DNA from: Chrysaora quinquecirrha
Taxonomy: Eukaryota > Cnidaria > Scyphozoa > Semaeostomeae > Pelagiidae
Assembly: GCA_014526335.1 (NCBI GenBank)
Contig: JACTAT010000039.1
Location: 4,264,202 to 4,328,201, forward strand
Length of the DNA: 64,000 nt
Direction: 5' to 3'
Notes under the pieces: generated by a model
Database searches by the model: none
What the model was told of the DNA's origin: nothing
What the model saw: only the letters and a program-made list of their open reading frames with translations
Program-made: the position numbers and the translations under genes
Shown here: one piece after another, positions 34,801 to 46,800 of the stretch
Layout: each line of letters starts with the position of its first letter
Position numbering within the stretch: the stretch's first letter is position 1

Positions 34801-37800
34801 AGCCAGTTGGTAAGTTAAGTTGTTAGTTGGTTAGTTAGTTCGTTAGTTAGATAGTTAGTAAGGTAGTTAGTTAGTTAGTTAGTTACTTAGTTTATTAGTT
34901 GAGTAGTAAGCATAACTTGTAAGTTAGCCAATTAGCTAGCTACTTAGTTAACAATTTAGTTATTTAGTTATCAAGTTAGTTAGATAGATAGTTAGTTCGT
35001 TAGTTAGCTTATTAGTTGGTCAGTTAGTTAACTATTTAGATAGTTAGTTTAAGCCTGAGTTTATTAGTTAATTAGATAGTTATTTACTTAAAATACCTTT
35101 CCTACGCTTTTCTGTATCGTTTGAGATGACAGTCTATTTTGAATTTGCCATAATCGTCTTCATAACTCTTCATTTCATTAAGAAAAGGTTGTCTTACCCG
35201 ATGATGTGCACCAAATGCATTGTAGCTGTACGGTAGAGTTTTGCCTGGTAAGATGTCATGATTATCAGCAACAGGAAGATAGTATACAAAGTAGCCTCTG
35301 ATTCTTCCACTCTTCTCGATTGGTTCTTCCCAGACAACAGAGATTGCAGAGGCGTTAATGGCATAGGTATGGACGTTTCTAGGTGCACCTTCAGGAACTA
35401 GTGAAGAAAAAAGGTCATCAATAAAGCACCAAACAAAATCAAAAAATTGTTAGAGCCTGGAATTAAGGGCGTGTCCTTCTGAACCTCCAAAACCTTCCGA
35501 ATTTCAAAAGAAGAAGTCTCGGAAACCTGCTTTTGATGGCAGAAGGTTTTGGAGAGGTCCAAAACCTGCCGTTTTCAGAAGAACGGCTTCGAAGAACACA
35601 CATTCTGAAAAGAGAAGGCTACCGAAAAAAGAATTGGTTTAGAAAAACACGCCCAAAGAATCTGAGATATAAGAAACTGTATGGCCACAGTGTCTTTTAT
35701 TTGTTCAGTCGAGTACTTCAGAGGAACAAAATCTAGCTTTGTCTATTACCCTAAATTCATTATGCACTCACTGAGTGGACTTGAGAACTCTCGAGCAAAC
35801 CATTACATAAGCCGAGTTGAAAACCAACGGCATGTATACAATTGAAATTTGCTCACTAGAGCTCTTTTACGAGTAGCAAACATTCTTGGAGACAGTATCT
35901 CGGTGAAATAGAAGGCAAGATTTGCATAAACTGCCCTCCCTTGAATAAGCGCCCCGTTCGCATTAGGCTGCCCATCAGGTTGGTCCCTGAAACCTCCTTT
36001 GATACTACATGTGCAAGCTACTTTTGCCATCTGCAAGCTCCTTTTGCCAGTGTTGTAAAATTTCCTTGTTGTTAAAACGTTAGCTTATTCACAAATTTAA
36101 AAAAAATTGCTGCTCTTTGAAAAGTATTTTTACGGAGGAAAGATGAAATCAAAATTAATTCCCTAAAAAGTAATACGATACGAAACATAACCAAAGAAGC
36201 CCTTACCATCTTCATCTGTGAACAGTTCAAACTTGTAACTTGATGGACCTTCTCCAATAGAAGTCTTTGAAGAAACCCAGATAATATACTTAGTAAATTT
36301 CCTCAGGCCTGTTAACATAGCACTTCGTTTGCTACCATCCACAGACAATACAGATGGTGTCGAGTCTCGTACTGGTGTATACATGATATTATAGCCAGTA
36401 ATGACACCGTTCTGAAGATGAGGCAACGGTGGATTCCAGAATACTTCAATTGATGTTGAACTTCTTGGTCGAGCTTTTGCGCCTTGAGGAGGGCCAGAAG
36501 GTACTAGAAAAAGAAAATAATATTGGCACTGAGTTATATTGTTGAACTGTGAAAAACCCTCAGTTACCTTGGACTCCATACTAGATTGTATTAAACGATC
36601 ACCTTGTACAGCAATTTTTACTAGAAGCAGATCGCAACTGAGTCTCAGTCATAGCGAAATTCGAATATCACTGTAGTCGTTTAATGATTCTTTCGATCGC
36701 GGCACTATCTGTTGCTTAACGACACTAACAACAAGAATTCGGCGATTTTCAGTGACTTTAAGACCAAATAACACAGGCCAATAGAAAAAATGTTGCAGAA
36801 AAAGGCAAATCTTTTATTCCAGTTGGCTAATTTGATAAACATCTAGTTGTTTTAAAATTTCTTTTTTGTCGATTATTTTCGTCTATTCTTGAAGCAGCAA
36901 TTTGCGTTTTAGAATGTTCGATACCGTGATTAAAGCAAACGAGCATTAGGAAATCGAGCACACCAGCTTCTATTACAAGTTGTTTACCCTTCAGGTCAGT
37001 GCCAAACAAACAGGGGGTCATAATAAATGGAGGGGGTCAGACTTTGTTCTCTTCAGTGCCAAATAAAGAGGGGGTTCTAAATAAACGGGGGGTTTAACTC
37101 GTGAGTGATAATGGTCCATCTTGAATAGAAATGAAGAATAAGGCTGTGAACAGGATTTTCTTGACAAGGAAGGATCTGGCCAAGGTCTCCGGGGGTTGGA
37201 AAATTTTCGGAAAATCAATGACATCCAGCTATCCGTTTATTTTGCACTGAAGAGTACACAAGGTAAACTCTTTCAAAACGCCGAGTTTTAACAACATCAC
37301 TTTACACTAAGAAATATTCAAAGGCAACTTTTCATACAAATTACAGGTATCAACTCACCATCCTCCAAGGTCAGGCACTGAACTGACTCTGACGGTGGAC
37401 CTAAACCAGAAAATGACTTTGCAAGAACATTAATCGTGTAATTCGTGAAGGGAGTAAGTCCTTGCAAAAGGCTTGATGTAGCACTAAACTCAGACGTCTT
37501 CTTGAAAGAGCCTCGGTTTGATCGATAATGAACCTCGAAGCCATCTAGACCATTTCCATGGTGAATAGGTCGTTTCCATTTAACATTTATCGAGCGAGTG
37601 CTTTTTGAGGTAATGGTGACATTTTCTGGCTGACCTGGAACTGAATAAGATATTCCATATATTAGACTCTTGATGACAATTTTTGCAATCTTTGCAGGAT
37701 ACGTTTACGTGATAAGTCGTAATTAGACTCGCTACAAAATCTCGGGTATGCTCCTTAGAACTGATAGGTCGCGGCGCTGCGCGCGCCTCGGGTCGGCTTT

Positions 37801-40800
37801 GAGCTCCGCGGGTCACTTTGGACCCCGCCTTGGAAGGGTTGTTTCTGAACGGGGTCATTGTAAATTACAAATCAATTTGATGAGAGGACACGATCACTGC
37901 TAGAAACGTATGAGGCAAAACAGTTTCAGTGGTGTCTCATGTTGCCCTTAGCGTAGAAGAAAGCCCCACTGTTATACGAAGTGGACGTGAATGTAGACGG
38001 GAAATTGAGTTTGATTGTATACATGGTTTGGGAAGTATTGTATCACCGAGGTATTGCATCAACTGTTTGAAGCTTTTAGACTGGTTAGTCTTAACTTAGC
38101 TTCAATGACTGTCTGCACGAATGGCTTAGTCTTGGAAGTGGAATGAAGCTTTAGCGTTTACAGTGCTTTAAGTGGAGAAGGTCGTTGGTGTCCGTGAATC
38201 ATGGACGGACGCAGTCCTTTTACGTTCTATACATGGCAGGTAGAAGGCACTGTTAGTGACCGTAACGATACTACAGGGTGGCCCAAAAAAAGGGACCCCC
38301 TAACTAAATAATGTTTACTCGTAAGTTGGAATTTCATGAAATTAATATTACATGATATTCAACTTAAGTGAGATATATCATGTAAATATCATGAGGATAT
38401 GGGTTAGTATCTCTGAATAAATTGACTTTAAAACTTTACAGTCCAAAAACGTACTGTAACAAAATATGCAACTTTATACTCTTACGTAATCCTTACGCAA
38501 CAAAACAGAAAAATCAATAACTCATTCTTTCAGTGAAATAATATTCAAAGTGTCTTCAATCCTGCTCAATACACTTCTCTAATATGACTGACCATACATT
38601 AATGGTCGAGACAATTTTACTCTGGGATAATTATTCGCCTTCACGAACGATTGCAGTACAGTACGCAATGATGGAATATAAACAGCTGGTTTTGGACATC
38701 ATGAATTTCATTTCCCATTGTGCCGAGATGGAAGCTCTTATCACTAACATATTTCTACACGATAGCGCACTTGACTTAAATATTGCCGTGTATAAATTTA
38801 TTAAAATTACTCCTTGGGAAAATTTATTCAGAAACTATTTACCTAAGGGGTCTCTTTTTGGGCCACCCTGTACTTTTCAAGAGACCTTCGTATGGAAGGA
38901 GATTAGTGACAATGAGGTGACATGGCACCGGTAAATCTGCGACGCTGGAAAGTGCTGTTGATGTAGAGGAAACCTTCGTATTAGCTGCTCTGTGACCAGT
39001 AGGAATGTCAGAAATACTGATCTGGCAGGGGCATCATGGGGTGCGCCCACTCACTGTAGCAGGATGTTTTCGTTCAAAGAAACAAACTAAGATTTTTTCC
39101 TTCGAATATCGAGAAAACAAACAGAAATTATACACAACCAAGCTATACGAACAATTGACGAATTTGTTCGCCTAGGCTGACTGTTAACAGAACTATTGCC
39201 CTGCCTTTCTGTCCCGGAGAAGGGATAAAGAAAGGGTCCCCGAAAGTGTTCGTTCAAATAAACGAACCAAGAATTGTTTCTTCGAATATCGAAAAAAAGG
39301 GGGCATAAGTAATATTTGTAATTGCAATGTATTGCCCTGCCTTTCAGTTGTAGAGGAGGGATTAGGAAAGGAATCCAAATGTACAGAAATGTCAAAGTTT
39401 CGTGCAGCGAAGCAAGTCGTGAATTCTGTAGCAAGCCAAATGTAGGGAAGTGTCAAACGGGCAAAAGTAAAATTAGTAATTGCAATGTGATGTGAGATCG
39501 ACATGCAATGTGGATATATGAATTCGAGCATTCTGTTCTGCTTGTCTTTTCGTCTTAATGAACAGAACAATTGTAGCCTTTGGCCATGAGGGCATGTTTT
39601 GCCTTTACTATTTTCATAAGCAGAGCTGTTGCCCAAACCCCCGAATGTGTTCTTTCAAAAAAAACCAAGAATGTATTCCTTTGAAAACAGAAAAAACAAA
39701 CAGAAATTATACACAACCAAGCTACACGAATGATACGAAAAGTAAAAGAATTTTTTCGCTAAAGCTGACTGTAAACAGAACTATTGCCCTGCCTTTCAGT
39801 CCTGGGGAAGGGTTAAGGAAAGGGTCCCTGAATGTGTTCGTTCAAAGAAAAAACCAAGAATTTTCTCCTTTGAATATCGTAAAACGAACAGAAATTATAC
39901 ACAACCAAGCAAAAAGAATAATACTAATAGCTAAAGGACTTTTCGCTAAAGCTGATTGTAAAAACAGAACTAATGCCCTGTCTTTCAGTATTGAAGTAGG
40001 GATTAGGAAAGGGATTATTCCGCTGTGAAAACAACAGACCCATTGTTCTTCATGGCACGAAATTCTAGATCAAAGAAGGGTGAGCCCCAATTACCCTAGA
40101 AACGGGAGCACGTTTGCAAAAAATGACTTCAAACTCTACGCCTACCCCACAGGCGGCAACTTGAGGTGCAAGCGCCAGCACCGTAGCTTCTACGGTAAGA
40201 GAGGAGTTCGCGTGACAAAATGGTGTCATAATCCCCTTACTGTTTTAGTATATAAGATTTAACAGGCTTAAAGTTAAAAAGCTAGTCTTCTGAAATAAAC
40301 ATCATCAGTAAAATTAAAACAATCATTTATTTAAGGTACAAAACTGTTCGTAAAATTTGGATATTTTCTGTTGACTAAGGAGACCCAAGAAACTAATCTA
40401 ACAAGTCCTGTTGTCCCATTTGTCTGAGCTGAAAAATTGTTTGTTGACCACAATCATCATTATCATCATCTTAATCATAATCACATCATCATCAGCAGCA
40501 TCATCACAATCATCACAATCTTCATCATCATTTTCACCATACCATAGTGAGCAAGTGGTACTGTATTCATAGACGTGAGGGATATATCTGACTGTGTTCT
40601 GTGAACTTGAACTATAATGTCACAAAACTTTTATGACCTGTCTGCACTTAATTAAAATCCTATCTTATGCAAAGTTACTCCTGGGTAAATTCAATAGTCC
40701 TTCCTTTTCTCCTATCCGAGAGAAAACTCCAAAACTTCAATCTCAAATGTCCTTGATAAAAAACAAAAGATTCAATGTGCGTGTGGTGAAAGGAACATAA

Positions 40801-43800
40801 TAGATGGCCGCCATCAAAATCAAAACTTTTTTGAGCCGAGAGAAAATCGAAATTTTAACCAACTTATAGGTTTCAAAACGCTTAGCAAAATCTTTAAACA
40901 GTGTCCGGCCAGAAACGGGATCGATTAAAGAAAAAAGCGCGCCTCTAGGTGGCCCGGGGAAAAAGCCTTTCTTGTTCAATCGAACAAGGGCCCATAACAA
41001 TGGGGCATCTCATTTGCATAATAAGCATCTTAGTAATAGAGATTTACCTTGACACCCGCGATGCAGAAAATTTCTTAACAGAAACATTTTGACTACTCTT
41101 CAGAATTCAGGTGAACTTTCGCTAGAGTCCGGGAGGTTGTGGGATGCCATGAGGAGCTAACCTCCCGGACTCTAGCGAAAGTTCAGAAGGCTGCAAGTTA
41201 AAAGGCAGCAAGTTAAAAGGCAGCTGAGTGGTATCTTGTCTTCCCAAGGCTAAACTGGTATTAATATTCACCCCATCGTGGGTGTCATAGAAACTCACCC
41301 GCATCGCGGGTGTCAAGGTAAAAATGTCGCCCGCATCGCGAGCGTCAAGTTAGAATGCTAGTCTAATGCTAAACACATAAGTGAATTGATAAAAGGGTAT
41401 TAAACTGTGGACAAAAAAAGAACATTATCATCATCATCATCATCATAGTTATCATCACCTTCAAATTTATCATTATCGCCATCATCAACTATAACATTAT
41501 AATCACCATTAGAATCATCCTCATCCCCATCAGCATTACCATCATCATAATCATCATCATCATCATAATCATAATCATCATCAAATCATCATCAAATCAT
41601 CATCATCATCATCATCATCATATCATCTTCATCATCATGCCATCAAAATCATAATAACAACAATAATCATCACCATCATCATTGCAATCATCATTATCTT
41701 CATGTCATCAAATAATAATCATCATCAACATTATAATATGAAAGCTGAAGGTCAGCCAGTGAGTCACGGAGGTTAAGGGTATCTCTGACTGTGTTTCATC
41801 CACTTGAATTCTAATGCAACGTTTCTATGCCCTGTCTGCACTCGAAAATCCGTTGGTAAATGCTTGATAAAATTTTTTGCCACCAAATTTCCAGATTTAC
41901 TTACAATATTCCAAACACTTTTGTGTCAACTTAAGACGCAAAATTAGTAGCATGACCGCTGTGTGAATTCGAAAACCCTATCCCTATCTCGTCGCAGACT
42001 TTAATTTTAAATGTCCTTCATGAACAATAAATATCGCACTATATCGGAACGATTTTCATTTTGTTTGTTTGTGTTCTGAATTTTCAAAGGAACATTCAAC
42101 TTGAAAACCAAAAGATTTATGGCCTCTTAGTAGTGTTTCATATGCATTGAAACAGTAAAACACAAACTTTAGTGTGGCGATTTATGGAAATAATCAAAGC
42201 AAGAACTCTTTTTGAAAACGGAAAGAATATGAGTAAAATTCCAAAATGAATTACAGTCTCCTAGTGTCCTTTGACGTCCTTTAACCCCTGAAAACGTGAA
42301 AACGTACTTACCAAAAACGCGAAACAATCCAAAATTGCCCAAAACCAGCCAACAGCGCTCAAAACGAACCATAACTTGATGAAAAGCACCCAAAACCACC
42401 CAGAAAAGTCCAATTCACCTGGAATCATCTATTAAGTGGCAGAAAATCCTTGAAAACTCCCCAGAAACTCTCATGTTCTTTGAAATGTCATTCTTTACTC
42501 TTAAAATTCTACTTTCGTCTTGGGACTTTTGTTGACATAAAAAGTTTTACATCGCTGTAGTCAGAAAAGCCCTTTTTGTTCACAACAGTACTGATGTATT
42601 GTATTTGAGCGTGAAGTTGAGAGATAAGACACAATCGCACGCTGCCAATAAATATACCGTTGGGGAAAGGTTCCATTGTCTGGAAAGCGTGTTTCATTTT
42701 CGTATCTCAAAATATCTTGAAAGAAAGACTACATCACAACTTAATCGTACTAATGTGATCGGGAAGGCTCTGCTACGACCAAAATTTTACAATTTGCATT
42801 TATGGTCGTGCGATAATCATGCAAAAAGAAAGTCTAACGTCTCACGAATGTGCGATAATCGTACGACAGTTAAGATTTTATGTGAAATCCAGGCTTTTAA
42901 AGCCGCAAGTGATTGAATAAACCCCTGAGAGTTGCACGCAAAGATTTAATCTGAAAGGAAGTAACAAAGCGCATTGTTCACGTTATTGGCCCAAAGGGAA
43001 AAGGTTATTTACTACACAGCGATCATATTTTGCTAGAATCTGAAAATTTTGAGGGTCTTCTTGCCCCTAATAAATGAAAATAACTATTTCTGGATAATTT
43101 TAGGTGGTTTTAGGTTGTTTTAATCCGTCTTTTGGTCGTTTTGGCTGATTTTGGCTGGTTTTGGGTTGTTTCGAGTGGTTCCGCGTTTTAGTAAGCACGA
43201 CAAACTTCCGCACAACAAAAGATTCAATGATTCACTGTGCGTGTTGTGAAAAGAACATAATAGATGGCCGCCATTGAAAACAAAACTTTTCGAGGCCGAG
43301 ATAAAATCGACATTTTCACCAACTTGTGGTTCTCAAAACATTTAGAAAAATACGGCATGCACTACCTGGGCAGAAAGGGCTTCGATCAAAAAACGAGTCG
43401 CGTTTCTAGGTGCCCCAGAACTGGAGCCTTTCGTGCACAATCGAACAATGGGCCATCACAATGGGTCAACCTGATTTGCATAACTGAATATTAGTAATAA
43501 CAGATTCAGGCTTCCACAATCTTTGACCGAAACCTGTTGGCACAAACGGTAAGTTTTCAGATTTTTGTAGAAAAGACACCCAGACATCCCCTTAATCCTG
43601 GGGGAGCAGGGGTTTGCAGGCTTTCGTTGAAGTTTTGAGTGCTTCTTAAGTATGTCAATAGATTTGCCACTTTCAGAATAATGGCTTTGAAAAACACAAA
43701 TTCCAAAGGAAGAAGGCTACCGATAAAGAACTGGTTTAGAAGAACGAGCCATAGGTTGAAAATCTGCAACAAGTCTGTAAGTTTTACATGACACAGGCTC

Positions 43801-46800
43801 GCATTGAGCTAGATGATAGCTAAGAGCCACCAAAGAGACTTTAAAAATTAAGCATATTATCGACATACCTCCCCGTTGTGTTTTAACAACTGCAAGCTCT
43901 GACATTGGTCCATCCCCCATTGTTCCAACTACCTGGACTTTAAAGTAATAAACTGTTCTGTATCGCAATAGCCTGATGATCTTCCAATTATATGCAGCAT
44001 ATTCAACATACCAATCAGAAAACGGTTCTGTAATATCATCCGTGTAAAACACGTTGAATCTGGTGATGCGACCATTAGGTATCAGAGGGTCATCCCATGA
44101 GGCATTAAAGGCATGATCGCTGACTCCTTTTCCAAGGATATTTCTTGCTGGTGTTTCTGGAACTAAAACATAACGATACATTTGTATTAAGAGACAATGA
44201 AGTAATGTAGTTATGCATGATACTGTGAAAAGCCCCGAGCAAATGATCAAACAGTACTATCCCTCCCATCAGGAGCTTGCACTGATTGCTTGAGTCGTTA
44301 GTTTCCGCTCCTCTACCACATCAACACTTCGCTACAACTACAGTTTGAGCGATCTCATTTGAGTGTTGGCCTCGATCTCATGAGCAATAACAGGGGACTC
44401 AGGTAATAAGTCTAGCTTGCACATACACTATCAAAGGAGTGTCTGTATGGGCAGCTAATTCAAAGGCATCGCTAATTCGAGGGACAGTATTTCGTTTTTC
44501 AGGCAAAATTTTTTACCGTTTGGCCTAATAACAAAACATTGTTCGTCGAACATATTTGCTTGTGCCAAGTTGAAAATGTTTTTGAACCTTTTAAAAGACA
44601 TTTCAACAAATTTTGCTCGTTTCGCTCGTCAAGCAACATTGTCAAATGTGACGCAGGGAAACCTTTCGAAGATTTCTTGTTAAACGAATTTCAAATGGTT
44701 GAAAAACAGTCTTCACTCATTTGCTCAGGGACTTAAAGCATTACCCTGTCCTGTCAAAACATACTTGCTTATGATATACTAATTGCAGATATAGCCAACA
44801 GTTCAAATCAACCCTTGAGGCAAAGAAAAAAGACAGTACCCAATTTGAAATGTACTTTGCAGAGAAACGAGAGATCTGCAAAAAAGTGAAACGAGTCCAT
44901 CCTAGATTTTGGTGTGAAGATTGCCGTTTTTCAGTGGCTTATCCTCCAACTCTCTGTATAGCAGTGATTAAAAGTTTCGACCCGCTAATTGAAGTCCGAC
45001 AGCCGTCTAATCAAACATTTTCACATCTCTCGTCCTGGTTTTTTCTACAAGAGCAATGCCTTGTAAGTGCAACCCTGAATAAAGGACATCCTCAGAAATT
45101 CTAAAGAGTTAGCGACTACAATTAATAAAATAATAACGGTGTGTACCTGCTTCGCCATTAGGCCAGTACTGAATTTCACCTGGTTTACTTTCTCCAACAT
45201 CATTAAAAGCAATGATCTGAAATTCCCAGAAAGTATATGGCTTCAGCCCAGTTAGAGTGAATTCCCTTGGAGCAACTGCAACTCTTGTTTGGTTCCATTT
45301 CTGTGTGCCTCTGCTGCGATACCTTACAATGTACCCAGTGATGGCCTTGTCTTCAAATGGACTGTTGTCCCACGTTATTGTTATTGAGCTGGCATTTCTT
45401 CGCACCAATGCTGGTATAGAAGGGGCCAGTGGTTTGGCTGTCAACAGAAAAATATATTTAATGAAAAAACTTATATTTAACTGTTTCTTTTTCTTAATCT
45501 GCTGGTTCTATGTAATTCCTGAAGTCAATAAAAAAGATACTCACGTCTAACGAAAAGCCTACAGGTGTGTTCCTCATGTCCAACACCATTCCAAGCACGA
45601 CAAACATAAGTATATGGCTTTTTTATATTATCTAAATATAGGTGACCATTTGTTCCTGCTCCAATGAGAACTCCATTTCTGTACCAAGAGAACACTGGGC
45701 TTGGTTTGCCTGTAGCAGTGCAGACAAATGTATGTCTTGATTGAGGATCAACTGTTGCATCTTTGCATCTTCTTACAAGTGTTGGCTTGATTTTTATGAC
45801 TAAAATAAAAATGCAGCAAAATTTCTCTTACTTGTGTAAGACACTACCCTAAATCTCCAATTTAAAATCTGTTGTTCTCTCAGTTTTCATTTTGGAACAA
45901 ATGCCACCCCTGATAACCCTGCCCTCTATTACATGCCACACCCTAAAATTAGATTGTGTAATAAATGCCATGGTGTTTATTAGAAGAAATTCAGTAATTG
46001 CACCATCCTTGAGCGAGTGCTCAATCTGCCAAACAATTAGTGCTGGTTTTAAATAAAGTAAAAAAATAAAAAATCGAGTCAAAAAACCTTTTTAGCCCTA
46101 GCAAATATTCCAACTCTGTGAGATACCACTCTTCCAACAACATTTGAAGCTACACATTCAAACAATCCTCGGTCTGTCATTCTGACATCAATGACTTTGA
46201 GTGTGCCATCAGATAGGACAGAGAATCTTGGATATGAAATGTTAAGAGGTTGCCTTGACATGAACCAGCTGATATCTGGTTTCGGGTTGCCTTCAGCTTC
46301 ACATTTGAATGTAACTGTATCTCCCTCAGTTGGGAATACGGACCTTGGTTGTAATTTGAATTTCGGAAACCCAGCTGGTAGGTCTTTTTCTGAAATAAAA
46401 AAGTTTGAATTTTAGAATTACCATATTTCGTTGATAAAGCACCTGGGAGGCTTATTTAAAATCTGTCTTAAAGAGGAGTAATTATTTTAAAGTTTATGAT
46501 TAAACTAAGGTTCTGATGAAAACAAAGTTTTGAAACAACTTGCAAAAGGTATCCCTTAATTCCTTCCATCAAAAGCTTGTACATGCACTGTCAAAGGAGT
46601 GTCTGCACGGGCAGCAATCTAAAGGTGGCAATAATTCGAGGGACGGTACTAATTTGAGAAAATATGGTATTTTAAGATAAATTGTTAGATAGATAAAAGA
46701 TATGCAGATAGGCAGATAGATGGATAGATAGATGGATATCAAGATAGAAGGACAAATAGATTTATTGGAACACATATGCTGGCTATCTGTGACAGGTATG

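Larger units (their letters stand above)
37641..43868 (-). other. Receptor intron 6, a 6.2-kb repeat-rich intron
   Basis: The largest intron. It holds a mariner-like MITE, a roughly 180-bp satellite, ATC microsatellites, a nested-hairpin element, an internal duplication and an inverted pair, each listed separately. No exon was found inside. Confidence 0.8.

Noticed and set aside
38584..38934. Plus-strand gene of 116 codons
   Set aside because: It lies mostly inside the mariner-like MITE, crosses its right end and shows no transposase motif.
39193..40028. Genes on both strands with recurring peptide phrases
   Set aside because: The recurrence comes from the roughly 180-bp satellite units, not from protein repeats.
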